Part shown: in pieces, positions 14,471 to 31,600 of the stretch | Numbering within the stretch: the first letter of the stretch is position 1 | How the letters are laid out: each line of letters begins with the position of its first letter | NCBI GenBank assembly: GCA_023846275.1 | Contig: JAIUJO010000233.1 | Span: forward strand, 263,001 to 327,000 | Reading direction: 5' to 3' | DNA: 64,000 nt | Source of the DNA: Vanilla planifolia | Taxonomy: Eukaryota; Streptophyta; Magnoliopsida; Asparagales; Orchidaceae | Notes under the pieces: generated by a model | The model's input: only the letters and a program-made list of their open reading frames with translations | What the model was told of the DNA's origin: nothing | Databases searched by the model: none | Translations under genes and position numbers: made by a program

Positions 14471-15545
14471 ACACACAGACCCATACACACATGCATAAGC
14501 ACACACAACATATACACACAAACACACACATTCATACAAGCAAAAGGCATGCTCATACACATGCAAGCTTATTCACACACATTCAAAAGCACACACATAC
14601 ACATATGCACATGCACACACATCCATACACATGCATTCATGTAGGCACATGCAAACAAAAACACAGGCACACACATACACAAACCTACTCATGCTCACAT
14701 ATGCACATGTACTTGCACACTCATGCATGCACATGCATACAAACACATGCACCCACATACACACACCAAAGAACACATGTGCACACTTGTCGACTCATGC
14801 ACACATACACATACATACACATGCATGCACATGCATAAACACATGCAAACACAGACACACACCCACACCCATGTTCGTATGTGCTCACACACACACATTG
14901 GCATGCGCACCAACACACACCAGCCAATACATGAACACACACATGAAGACTCACACACATGTGCACATGCACACACACACACACACAAATTGACATGCAC
15001 ATTTACAAATATTCACACATACACATGCATGTGGACACACACACACACACATAGACACATGTACAAGTACAACCCTACACCCAAACTTGTATACACAGCA
15101 CACATGTGCACACAAGGAAACACACATGCACTCAGATACTTGGATGCACACACTCACACCTATACAATAACATGCACATGCACAAACACACAAGCACACA
15201 CACAGTCCTATACACACATGCATAAGCGTGCACAACATATACACATGAACACACACATACATACAGGCACAAACACACACTCATACACATGCAGGCTTAT
15301 TCACACACATTCAGAAGCACACACACACACACACACATGTGCATGCATACACATCTATACACATGCATTCATGTAGGCACATGCAAACAAAACACAGACA
15401 AACAAATGCACAAACCTACTTGTGCACGCATACACTCATGTACTTGCACACATGCATGAACATGGACATACATGCACATGCACCCACATACACACACCAA
15501 TGTTAACTCATGCACACATACACATGAACACACACACACACACAT
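14160..15545. repeat. 722-bp tandem duplication, two copies
   Basis: Copy 1 (about 14,160-14,870) and copy 2 (about 14,880-15,545) share a long ordered series of landmarks: TTACAAATAT (14,281 and 15,003), ACCCAAACTTGTATACACA, GCTTATTCACACACATTCA, and ACACATGCATTCATGTAGGC. The offset is 722 bp at the first landmark. The copies differ by scattered substitutions and short CA-run length changes. The upstream part of the block is also related to 11,298-11,450. Confidence 0.78.
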
Positions 15546-18500
15546 GCACACAAATGTAGACATTTGCATACATGCTCAAACTTGCAGGCACACACTCACA
15601 AACACCCTCCCACAAACATGTGCTTGCACATCCACACACTCACACGCAAATGCAAGCATAAGCACAAGCACATACATGCACATGCATAAGCACAGGAACG
15701 CACGCACACACAAAGGCTCATATACATGCACACCCATGCATATACACATGCATGCGCATGAACCCATGTGAAAACACACTCACACACTCACATGTATGAA
15801 CACAAATGTGTAAATAAACACACAAATAAGTATGCACACATGCAAATATACACACCCACACACACACAAAAGCACATTCTCACACATTTGCACATGCATA
15901 TATACAAATTAAAACAAACACATGCATAAGTACACCTGCTTGTACACACATGTCTACCTACATGAATAAACAAGCACACACATGTATGCATACATGCAAA
16001 TAGAAATACACATGTGCACACAAACACACATGCACACACATGTACACACATATAAAGACTCTCACATAGGAACAAACATATAAGCACAAACACACATGCA
16101 TGCAAGCACATATGCACATTCACACATGCACATACATTCACATAGCTATGCATGCACACACACAAACATGCACTCGTACACAAACACATGCACATGCACA
16201 CGTAGACATGCATACAAACTCATATATGCCAACATGTACACAGACATGCACAACCATCCATAAACACAAAAACATGTACATGAACACACACACACACATG
16301 CACACATATAGGCACACAAACAGGCAGACACACATGCACATCAAAATATTCTGTACAAGCATAATGCATATATAGACATGTGCACATGTACACACAAGTA
16401 CACATGGTCACATGCATGCACACACACAAGCACACATAGACACATTCACATTTGTACTAGTAGACACACACATGTGCAAACAGATTCACATGAACACACA
16501 CCAAGACATACACCCATAAACCCACATGTGCATGCCCACACACACATGCACTTATACAAACCTACACACCCATACACATGAACACACACATGCACATATG
16601 CACCTACATACACATCCATGTGCATACATGCACATGCACACAAACACACATGCATGCGCACCAACACATATATAGCCAAAAACACATGCATGTATGCACA
16701 CATGCACACACAACATGGCAAACACACACACACAAACATGCACACAGACACGTACATACAGACACACGTACACATATGCATGCGTGTGCATAGTCCAACT
16801 TATACATGAACAAACACATGCACTCACATTCAATCACACACACACACTCAAACGTGTGCACTCATGTAGACATGCACACACCACACTAGAACATGCACAT
16901 GCATAAACACAGATACACACATAAAAGCACACATCTACACAGACAAACACACACAAACATATACACACATGCACAAGCATTTACATGTATACGCACATAG
17001 ACCCACACACATACATACACACGTATGCATAGTATACAACCACAAACACACATGCAAGTGCACACACATATACACACACATGCACATACACACACATACT
17101 CAAATGTACAAACTCACAACACCTACACACACACATACAAATGTGCACACACACATACATGTGCACATGAACACACACACAAATCCATACACCCACATAT
17201 GTATGCACACACACATGCATATAAATATGCATGAACGTACCCACACACAAGCACACACATGCGTACGCACACATATTCAAGTAGGAACACTTGTACATGC
17301 ATGCATGAAAGTGTTCCCCAAGCATTTGCACATACACATATGCACACACAAACAAAAAACATGCACACACACACACACACATGCACATGTATGCACAAGC
17401 ATACACATACACACACTTGCACTTGCACATGTAATCACATGTGCACACACTCAAATGCATACATATGCACCTGCATGCATGTATAAGCAAGCATGCATGC
17501 ACACACACAGACACACATCCATAATCATGCACACAATAACAAAGGCATACATGCACATAAGTACGCATGGACATGTGCACAACCTACACACTCATGCACA
17601 CACATATATAGGCACACGCATACAGACACCCAAACATAGAATTATGCACATGCACATGCACATTTTGAAACACATAGTAATACTCGCACACATTGATGGC
17701 TGCACACACATGCACATATAGCAAACACACAGATACACAAACTCACTCATCTACACACACACAAACACACACATAAGCTAGAATACCCATATAAATGCAA
17801 AAACACACTCCCCCCAAAAATATAAACTTGCACACACACATATATGCACCCACACACCCTCGCACACACAAGCATGCCCAAGCATGCATGCACACCTACA
17901 TGCACACATGTATGCATAAACACATAAATGCATGCACACATGCATGCACAAAGTACATTTGCAAGAATACATGTACAAACAAATGTACTCATAAACACAA
18001 ATGAACACACGAATAAGCATAGGTGCACACACACATGCACACCTATACACATGCATACTCACCCACACAAACAATCATATGCACATGCACTCACATAGAT
18101 GCACGCACACACACACAGACATGTATATACACATGCACACACAAAAAAAATATGCACATAGAAATGCACACAAATAAACACACATGCATGCACACACACA
18201 TACATGCCCATACATAGGCATACAAATGCACACACATGCACATATGCATACACACGCAAATGAAAAGGGACATGAAGACATAGAAAGACATATACGCATG
18301 CACACACACATGCTCATACACACATATGCTTACACACATGCACACGCACATGCATGGACAAACACTTGCACACACAAAGACACACACACACACATTTAAG
18401 CACATGTGTAGCCATGTAGATACAAGATCCATGCATGCACATGCATAGATATGCATGCACTATCATAGGCATGTACATAAGAACAAACATTTGCACAAAA

Positions 18501-20789
18501 AAAAACATTCATGCTCAAGCACACACATGCACATACGTAGGCACTCACACACATACACAAAAATACACACACATGCACACACACACGTGCACTCGCACAC
18601 ATATACACACTCATACACAAACACATATGCACATATGCACACACATAAATATATTCCCACATACAAGCATGCACAAATACACATGCATGCATATGCATGC
18701 ACACACACATACACATATGTGCACCTAAACACATATACACACAGACCCACACACCCACTTGAACTCACACAATGCATATGTAAGCACATACACACAAATG
18801 CAAAAACACACATATATACACACAAGCATGCGTGCATATGCACACATATACATACACACATCCATAGACACACACAAACTAATGTACACACAAACTTACA
18901 AACACATGCATATGACTGCAAACATGCATGCACATAGACACACACACACTCACACGTAGATATACACCAATGCACATACTCAAATATATTAGCACGCACA
19001 CAAACACAAACACACATGTGCACACAAGTGAAAAACTAAGAAACCACACCCATATGCATATGCAAGCTCATATAGAAATACATGCATGCACTCAAAACTT
19101 TATAGATACACACATGCACACATGTACACATATGATTGCACATACACACACATATGCATACAAATTTGCATATGCGTTGGCATAGATATAGATGTATAAG
19201 CATGCACACATGTAGATTTGCATGCCCAAATGTGCATACACATGCACACATATGCACTTGTACATATACTAATGCACACACATGCACACATGCACACGTG
19301 CACAAGTGCATGCAAATGCACTCATGAACAAACAGACACACAAACATGCAAACAAATACACACACTCACACAAGTATGAAGGCATGCACACGCACACGCA
19401 CACACACAGTGACACCCACATGAATAAACAATCATGAATGCACACACCATAACACACATGAACATGCATACATACCCACATACAAATGCACACACACATG
19501 CACATGAATGCATGCACACGAACACACACACACAAGAACATATGCACAGACAGACAAGCTAAACATAGGGGTACATGAATACACATATACACAAGCACAC
19601 ACTAAAATGCATGCATACATGCATGCACAAGCAAACACACACAAGAAAACAAAATTCTTAATGTGCACCAACATGCACATGCATACACAAATGCACAAAC
19701 ACACATGTGCACACACAGACATGCATGCCCACTTACACACAAATCCATTAACAAACACAGATGCACATGCACACACTAAGATGCACAAAAGCATGCTCAT
19801 GCACACATACACATGTATGCACACACACACATACACACACACACTCAACCACACATGTACACAAACATGCAACCACACATACAAATGCACACACATGTAG
19901 ACATACACACATGCACACAAACAATCACACATCGACACACATACACACACACACACATACACACATATACATACTCACATCCATGCATGCACACAAGCAC
20001 AGACACACCACACATATGCATGCAAATAGGCATTCAAATAAAAATTCTTGCACTAAGCCAAACACAAACAAGCAAATAAAGATATGCATATATGTATAAA
20101 AAGACACACATAAATGCACACATGCATGTATACACATACACACACACATGCACGCACATGTAGACACACTCATGTATATGCACAAGCATACACATGCAAA
20201 AAAATGAACATGAACACACACTCGGACACTTTCACATGTATGCACACACATAGACCCACACACAAATATGCACATACACATGCACACACACACATAGACC
20301 AACACATGTAAACACATTGACACATGCTTGCATGCACACACACATACACACATGAACTAACACACAAACCCATGCACACATAGACAAATAGACACACAAA
20401 TGAACACATGCACAACACTTTCACACCCACACACACACACACACATGCACATGTATTAAAAATGTAAACATGCATGAACACACACTCACAAGCATGACCA
20501 CGCATGCATGCCACCCCACACACTGATATATATACACATGTAAGCATGCATGCATACACATGTACACAAACATATACACAAACATACGAAGACACAGACA
20601 TGCATGTGCCCCTACATGGACACATATGTGCATGTGTGCATAACCACACAAGCATGCACACACAGATGAACATGCATAAATACCTCCCCCCCACACACGC
20701 ATGTACATGTATGCAAACACACACATACGCACAAACATACGCACGTGCATACACACACCCCCAAACACTTGCACAGGCATGCATGTATT

Positions 20790-21410
20790 CACACATGATT
20801 ATACACACATGCACACACATAAGTGAACACATATTCATACACTTTCATATGCACACATACACACAGACAAGCAAACAAAAACATGGATACATGCATATAT
20901 GCAAACACGCACACTTATATGCATGCACATATGCACACACACTAACACACACACAGACATGGTCATGCTCACACACACACAAAAACATGAACATGCACAC
21001 ACACAAGCACACACAAATACATACATGAGCATGCATGCATGCACACATGCACACATAGATGAACACTCATAGAAACCTACACACACATTTGCATGCATAC
21101 AAACACACACATATGCACATGCATACACATGCATGCATGCATACCTAGACATAATTGCATAAGAAAACATGTATGCACACATGATCAGACACACATGTGC
21201 ACACACACAAGCAGACACATATTCATACACATTTGCATGCACACATTCACCCACGGGAAAGTACACAAACACTTGGATACATGCACTTATGCACATGTGC
21301 ACACTCACATGCATGTACATGGACAACACTCATGTAGATATGGACATACATATACACATAAATACACATATGGTCATGTTCACACACACACAAAAACATG
21401 AACATGCTTA
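20790..21410. repeat. Tandem duplication of about 0.4 kb
   Basis: The left copy (about 20,790-21,000) and right copy (about 21,177-21,410) share ACACATGAT with following words (20,791 and 21,177), a CATATTCATACAC block, and GGTCATG followed by TCACACACACACAAAAACA (20,961 and 21,372). Offsets of 386 to 411 bp show indels between the copies. Confidence 0.65.
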
Positions 21411-22500
21411 CACATATGCACACTCATACATACAAGCACAAACAAACACAAACACACATGCACAAGAGCACATACATATGCACCAACACATACACACACG
21501 CATGCACACATAGGTAGACTTACATGAATAAGCACGCATACATGCACAACACCAAAGCATACACTCACGAGCATGCCCATTCACACACACACCCATATTT
21601 GGACACATATGTATACACACCACCACACAATCACACACACATGTATACATGCACATATGTACACAAATAGTCAAACATAGATACACACACGCATATGCAC
21701 ATAGACACACACATGCATGCATACACAAATACACAAACACAAACATGCATGTGTATGTAGACAATCATTCACATAAACATGCTTGCACATACATAAACAC
21801 ACATGGACAATCACACAAACACATGCATATTTGTACACATGCACCCATGCACAATACACATATATGCACAAACAAGCATGTACATACACACACACTCATG
21901 CAGATGTGTTTAAACAAAGACACACACATGTGTAAGCACACACATGCACAAAAACATGAACATGCATGCAAAAACACATGCAAAAGTCAGACACACACAG
22001 ACATGCACACAAAATTGTACAAATACTCAAGCACAAGCACACGCATTTGCACGTGCACATAAAAACACATGCACAAGCACATAAACACATGCATGCAAGC
22101 ACAAATGTACACATATACACACAGTCAAACAAACTTAAACACAGATTCACACATGTATGCATGCACACAAACACACATGTAGACAAGCACACAAGCACAT
22201 ATGAATGCATATATGCACATGTGCACATATGCACTCATATGCACACACATGCGCAATATTTATGTGCATACGTGCACACAAACGCATGTGGGCACATTCA
22301 TACAGTACAAAAATATGAATATGCACACACACAAACCCACACTAGTGTCTTGTGCACACAGACACATACATGCACACACGTCTGCACACACAAACACACA
22401 CACACATACATGCACATCCACATGTGCACAAGAACATGCACGCACATGTACACACACTTGCACACACACTTGCACAAACACATGCACACAAACACACATG

Positions 22501-22560
22501 CATAGACATATGAATGAAAATACACACATGCATACACATATGAATGAAAATACACACAAG
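22501..22560. repeat. 30-bp direct doublet, near-identical
   Basis: Two adjacent 30-bp units (22,501-22,530 and 22,531-22,560) contain the uncommon word ATATGAATGAAAATACACAC and differ at 2 of 30 positions. Such close identity inside a highly diverged array indicates a recent local duplication. Confidence 0.85.
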
Positions 22561-22960
22561 CACACAAACATATAAAGACACACACGTGTGCACACACCCT
22601 CACAGACACACATGTGCACAAATGCACACATGCATACATACACACCCACATGCACTTATGCACATTAACCCACATATACAAGTACCCACACACACATGTC
22701 TGCCCATGTAGACACACACACACATGCACTAGCACACAAGCTCACACACAAGTGCACACATGCACACACACACATGTAGCTACTCATACACACAAGTACA
22801 TATGCATGCAAGCACACACATGTATGCACACACATGTATGCACACACATACACCTACGTGCACACATACATACACAAGTAGACACATGCACGTAGATAGC
22901 TACACACACACACCTGCACACACTTGCAGCCATAGATGCACACACAAATAGGCACCCACA

Positions 22961-23020
22961 AACACATGCATGTTTGAACACATTCACACAAACACATGCA
23001 TGTTTGAACACATTCACACA
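22961..23020. repeat. 30-bp perfect direct doublet
   Basis: Two adjacent identical 30-bp units (22,961-22,990 and 22,991-23,020), each containing ATGCATGTTTGAACACATTC. This is the only perfect long-unit doublet I noticed in the array, and it shares its 30-bp period with the doublet 460 bp upstream. Confidence 0.9.
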
Positions 23021-26000
23021 CACACACAATTGAACATGTGCATGCATGCACAAGCACACACATGTAGAGACACGCACAAACACAAATGCACACATGCACA
23101 AACATAAACACATACAAATAATTAAGCACACTCACATAGGCACTTGCACATACATACAAACACATAAACATGCACAAGCACACATGCACACACTTGCAAG
23201 TACAACATGCATGCATGCACAAATGCATGGGCACACACACATGTATACAAACTCACAAGTGCACAAAAACTCTCACACACTAATGCATAAATACACACAC
23301 ATGCATGTTAGAATGCACATACACACTCACTTGTACACACACACACATCTACACACAGATACACATGTATAGACATGGCACAAACACACATTCACACACA
23401 CGAACACACATACACACAAACTCAACAACACATGCACAAACACACACAAACATGCAAACACATGCTTACATGCGCACACTCAAATGCACACACACGCACA
23501 CATATGTACATATACATTCAAACACACTTATCCACACACAAGTAGACTTACACACACATGCAAAAAAGGCATGCACATTGGGGTACACACAAATGCACAC
23601 GGATAAGCTCATATACATGCATGCATACAGGCATAGACACACACATACATCAACACAAACAAACACACATGCACACATAAACAAATCCACACACACACAC
23701 ACATAAATACAAGCATATGCATGAATAAGCATGCACACACAAACATTTACATAAATATTCATGCTCATGCATACACAAGCACAACACATGTAGGCACAGG
23801 TATACATACACATGCACTTGCATAAGTGCACACACAAGCACAAACACAAGCAATCATATGAGCACAAGCTCATGATCATGCACACACACTTTGGCCTACA
23901 TGCACACACATGCACATATACAAATACATGCGCTTGCACACATGTACATGAACACACACTCATGCACATATATGCACATGTACTCACACAAATGCACACA
24001 TGCATGTACTCACAATCACACGTGGATGCATGTACAATAAAAACATGCATGTGCATACACATAAACATACTGATGCAAGGACAAACACACACAGAGCATG
24101 CATATATATGCATATGCACCCACAAACACAGATGCAAGCACACACACAAACGTATCATGCAAATTCAAACACATGCACACACACACACATACATGCCCAC
24201 ATTCACACGCATGCATACACATAAACATATGCATACACATGCACATAGAAACACACATGAGGACATGCACATGAACAACCTATACACACATGCATAAATA
24301 TATACATACGCACATACAAACATGAATGCATGCAAGCACACAAAAATGCTAATGAACACAAACACACACACATGCACACATTCATTGACATGTACACATA
24401 TGTACACACACATGCACACCCACACACATGTACCTATACACACACACATACAAACCCACATGTACATACATGCATACATAGTCACACATGAACACACAAA
24501 CATGTACAAACATGCATGTAGACAAACACATTCACACATGCACACAAACTCACATGTACATTTACACATGCATATACATATATACACAGACATCCATGCA
24601 TAGATAAAGATTCACACACACACACACATACCTGTAGTCACACAGAATTAGACATGCATGCATGCCTACACATATGAAATGTATAAGCTCACAAACAAAT
24701 GTACACATGGACAAACACAAGCACACATACATGCTCTAAGGCACACTTGCATGCTTGCACATGCATAAACAATCACACACAACACACACTCACACACACA
24801 CATGCATAAACACATGCATCCACACACAAACACACATATAAACAGAGACACATACGCAAGCACACACAAAGTACAAGCACATAGACCTACACAAACAAAC
24901 ATGCACACATGTGCATGCACAAGCATAGGAACACACATGCAAGCACACACTAAAACATACAAACATGCACATGCATGTGCACACACGAATGCACGCATTC
25001 AAGCCTAGACACCTTCATAAAGATGGACACATGCACGACGACATTGTACATGAACACACCAAAACACACATATCTACATGCATGCACACACTTACGAATC
25101 CAAACATGTACACAAGCATACACACACAAATGTACACACCGACACATGCACACACACCCTTATACACACTTATGTGCACATGCATAATCATACCCACACA
25201 CAATACACACACACACACACACAGTCACACAAACACCGACACATGTAAACAAAATCTCACGTGCATGCACATACACACAAATACAATCATGGACACACAA
25301 ACACAAGAACACATGGATACACAAACACATACACACACACTTATGTACCAAAATACATGTGCACAACCATATACACACAGCTAGAAACACATGCAACCCC
25401 ACACACATGCACCAAAAAACATGCACCCATGCACACACATGCACATATCCATGAACATGCATATAAAAACATATGTGCAGTCAGACACAATCATTCACAA
25501 ACACACATGCAACATACATGTGTTTACACATGCACACAATGCACACCCATGCACACACTTGGCCACACACATGCATGTGCATACACAGACACATATGCAC
25601 ACAGACATACGCATATGTGCACATACACATGTACATATGCACACACACTCACACATGCACACATCGAAAGAGATGCACAGATAATCATACACACACATGC
25701 CCATGGACACATACACACATGCAGACATAAAATAAACCTATATCAGCACACACATGCACGCGCACACACACACATGCACGTGAGTGGCACGTACATCCAA
25801 ATCAAACCAAGCACACACACACACATACACATCCATGCACCATGCACTCATGAACACTTGCACACATGCATATTACCACATAGATCCACACACATGCACA
25901 CATTCACATGTGTCCACATACAAGCCTAAACACACAGACATATGCACATACACATACACAGACAAAAATGAACAAATACTTGCACTCATAGCCACTCACA

Positions 26001-29000
26001 CATGCACAGGCATGCACATAAACATGAACATAGACATGCACAAATACATGCACACACTCACAGAAAAATACATATGAACACATGCAATCACATACACACA
26101 CATGAATACACACACAAATGTCCATGTAAGAACATGCATATGGATACACACACATACAAACACACATCTACACACACACATAAACCCACACACATGCACA
26201 TGTGTGGGAGTGTGCATGCATGAATGAACACATGTACATAGATGTAGACACAGTCACACATGTATGTACATGCACATATGCATAGAACAATGTACACTCC
26301 AGCATACAGACATATGCAGATGCATATAAATACATAAGAATAAACATGCACACACATGTACACACATTACAAACACGTGCACATGCTTGAATACACACCA
26401 CATAGATGCTTACTCACATCTACTCATATGTGCATACACACATACACAAACATACACACTATCACAACTTCACACATAGGCACGTGCACACATGTACACA
26501 AACGTTCACACACAAACACACATGTATTCACCCACCCACACATATGCACTATACAAATAGACACACACATTTACATCCACACACACCCATAGATCCTCAC
26601 CCCATATACACATGCCAACATAACCCTCTCACACACAAACAAGTAGACACACGTGCACATACACGCACACACACATGCACACACAAACACAAAAACACAT
26701 GCACGCATGCACACTTGCACGTATGCACCTATGCACAAACAAGCATATGCACTCACAAATGCATGAACTCAAAAAGGAACACATGTATACACAATCACAA
26801 GCACATAAATACATATGCATAACCATATGCACATTGAGTCACAAGCTCAATCATACACACACACTCACAAGCACACACGTGTGTACACATAAATACACAA
26901 GCATGAGCAAGCAAATGCACATGGACAAATAGATGCATACACTCACACACACAAGCACACACACTCACATATGGACACACACATATGCACTCATATATAT
27001 AGGTACTACGTACATGTGCATGCATATGCAAAAATACACAAAACACACTCATGAACTCGAGCACACTAATGCACGCATACACACATGCAATCATTCACAT
27101 GTACCGAAACACACATACACACACACAAATGCACCACACATGCTCGCACTCACATAGACACACATGCATACACCCACACACAAACACACATGCATTCACA
27201 TGCATACATACACATGTGTAGACACCCACACACACTCATGCCCACACACATACTCACCATCATATGTACACCACACATAAAAAACTACAATATCACAAAC
27301 ACACATGCATACACAAATGTAGGCATAAAGACACATGTATGCACATGCACATGCACACACAAATATAGATGCACATGCAAGCTCACAAACATTATCATAA
27401 ACATACATGGACATGCTAAAACAACTGAACACATCCACATAGAAACTTGCACACACACATGCACACAAACCCATACACATATAGAAACAAGCACACGTCA
27501 CAGTTACAGTCATACACAAGCACACACACACACACACAAATTTATGAACTTGAACACAAGCATGCACACATGCACATAAAAGAACCCATGAACATAGATG
27601 TACACAAACACATGCACACATGTTGATGCATTTTCACAAGCACATACACATAGGTAGGAAAACACCTAATGCATGCACACAAAAAATACACTCCCACACA
27701 TACATGCACAGACATGCACACACACATGGACACACACATGCACATGCATAAGGAGTCACACACTTAAACCCAAACACATGGACACAAACACACACTCACA
27801 AGTGCACATTCATGCACGTCAGCACATGCTCACATGCACAAACATCTGCCCACAAGCACAAACACACAAACACATGTCCATATGCACATGTAGCCCTACA
27901 CAAACTCATGCAGCACAATACACATGCACAAAATCACACAAACACATATGCACTAACACACACACATGAACATGTATGCACACTCAATTACGTAGCCATA
28001 CATTCATGCACAAATACTCATGCTAACACACATCCTCATGCACACCTACACATATATGCATATACATGCAAATATACACACACACACACACATACACATG
28101 CAAGCACATATGCATCCAAATACATGCACACTTGCACATGCATGAACATACACACTTGCACAGTCACACAAATACGTAAACATACACATGAACATACACA
28201 CACAAATGTGCACACTTTGACGAACACACACACAAGCACATACACACATGCACAAACTAAGAAACATTCACACACTAACATACATACATGTGCACAAATG
28301 CACACATACATGTACATTAATACAAACACATAAACACAAACAAATGCACACACACAGACATGCACATACACATGCATGTACATACACAAACACATTAACA
28401 TATGCACACACATAAATATACACCCACACGCATATATACAAACTCATACACACACACCCACATAGACACGTACACAAACATACACAAATACACCTATGAC
28501 AACACATGCATGCACACCCACATGCCACGGCATGTGTGCGCTCGCTCAGATGCACATGCTCGCACACACATACACAACCATACACATGCACTCAAACATG
28601 CACACATGCATACGTACACATATGCATAAAAACACATATGCACACACACCTGAACATAGAATCACACAAGCATGCACAAACACACAAAAACATGCAAAAG
28701 CACACAAAAGCATACACACATATTTTTATGCACCACATGCACACACATGCACAAGCACACAAAAGCATACACACATAAACACACACATGTGCAAGCACAA
28801 ACATAGACACATCCATAGTCACACAAGCACATGCACACATTATACACACACACATCTTCTCAAAAGCATACACACACAAGCTTGCACACACATATGAGCA
28901 TACACACACGTGCACAAGCACACATGAACACACACACACATGCACACACATATGTACACCAAGATGCATACACACATGCACACACACACACACACAAGCG

Positions 29001-31029
29001 TGCACATGCAAACAAACATGCAGAATCACACACATGCACACACATGCACACACACACACACGTGCTCGTGTTCAAACACACACGAGCAAGCACACATGCA
29101 CAAACACGAACACTCTACCATAAACACCAACACTTATATATACACATAAACATGCACACATACACATGCACACCCACACACAAGCACTTGTGCATGCATA
29201 CACACACACATACATAGGCACACGTAGACATGCACACACACATGCAAATACACAAACACCCTGCCTACCACACACACATGCACATACACACATACACATA
29301 TGCATGCACACACATTACCCACACCTCCCCCCAACACACACATGCAAGCATAATGCATATGCACAAAGACACACACACACACACATAAAGACACACAAAC
29401 ACACACACACATATGTATAATAATACACTTTCAGAAACAAACACACACATACATAGGAACACACATGAACACACACACAAACATACAAAACACACATACA
29501 CATAAGCACATATGAACACATTCAAACAAGTACAAGAACACGCACACACACCCACACACATGCACACTCACACATAACACATGTACAAATATGCATACAC
29601 ACATGTGTGTGCACATACACACCCATACGTACACCCATTCACACATGCAGCCACTCATATACGTACACATGCACACACACACTACACATACATAATCACA
29701 CCAATATACATGCACAAACATACATGAACACACACTCACAAGCACACATGTATGCACCAATACACAGACAAGCACACATACACAAAACAACACTCACACC
29801 TACACACCCCTATGCACATATACACACCCAAACACACATGCATACAAACGAATGTACACGCACATGCAAACTTACAAGCACACACACACACACACACATA
29901 AACACGTATGTGTACATGCATAGTAACACACACACACGTACCTATGCACAAAAATGTGTATGTAGACACATGCACCCATGATTGCACACACATCTACACA
30001 CTGAAGCACATAGACATGTTTACACATATGCACACAAATGCAATCTACACACATAAATACACACACAAAAACACGTAAGAAAACACTTGCACATACATGC
30101 ACAAGCACATATGCACAAATGTACACATATATGCACACACATGCACATGTTTACAAAAACATGCACTCACTCACATAGGTACACGCAAACATGCACATGT
30201 GCATAAAAACATGCACACACACACAAAGTAACACCCACACGTGCGCATGCACACACTCATGCACCTACATGCACTTGCATGTGTTAATGTATGAAGAAAC
30301 ACTTAACACACACATGCATGAACTTACTCACACGCATGCACACATGCATGCACATATACATGCACACACACTCTCATAGTATATGTATGCACACACATAT
30401 ACACACACAAGAATGCATGCATGTACACTCAAAGTCACACACACCCACACAAACTCTTACCCATGCACACATACACACACACATATGGTTGCACAAAGAC
30501 ACACACACAACCTAATATGTACGCATGCATCCACACAAGCACACACACACATGCACACATGCATGCACAAACACATACACAAGCACATCTAAGCACACAA
30601 ACATAAGCACATGCTTGCACCCACAAACATATATGCAAATTCACAAGCACAAAAACATATACCCTTACACATAGACTTGCACATGCACATGAGTATACAT
30701 AAACACACACATAATTACATGTACAAACACCTCCACACACATACACATGCATATGTGTATGTATAATATAGACACAAACATGAACATGCATAGACACATG
30801 TGTACACATGCACATACACACACATACACACACATATACACACCTGTGCACATGCACACATCTGTACATGTACACACACATGTATACAAGTACACACATG
30901 CACACTTCCAAAAAACACATGCACACTCACCAACTCACCCTCTTACACACTCACAAAGATAAGAATAAAGACATCGACATGCACAACACATGAAAATTCT
31001 CACATACAACAATGCACATACAACCATGC

Positions 31030-31600
31030 ACACACAGACATGCATGCACAAAGATGCACATGACTATGCACACACACACAAAAACACATGCATAGGTAAA
31101 AGCACACAGACACACACACATGCACACGCATGCACACAAGCATAGACATGCATGCTCATGCACACACACATGAACACACACATGTGCACACACAAATACA
31201 TGGGATGCAAGCACACACACAAGCACATGCATGTGCACAAACCCATGCACACACTAGGACACACACAGACAAATGTACATATATATACACATGCATATGG
31301 AAATACCCAAACACATAGACACACAAATAGGGACACACATATAGACACATCTGCACATTCATGCACTCATGCACACACACACACCAACACATGCATGCGT
31401 AAGCATGCACACACAAACACACATGCATATGCAAATGTACACCCACACACATACGCATGCAAACACACTTGCACACACATATGTACACAAACACAAACAC
31501 ATACACAAAAATTTATAGACATGCACTCACACTTGCATTTGCATGCAAACTAACAAATACAAACACACACACACACACACCCAATCATGCTTGCACACAT
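31030..31600. repeat. Diverged segmental duplication, left copy
   Basis: Ordered landmarks match the right copy near 38.1-38.56 kb: GACACACACAGACAAATGTA (31,259 and 38,243), a TAGACACATCT..CATTCATGCACTCATGC block, and GACATGCACTCACAC followed by TGCATTTG (31,519 and 38,483). The offsets of 6,984 and 6,964 bp are nearly constant. After 31,600 the left copy continues as array, whereas the right copy ends at the array border. Confidence 0.72.
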
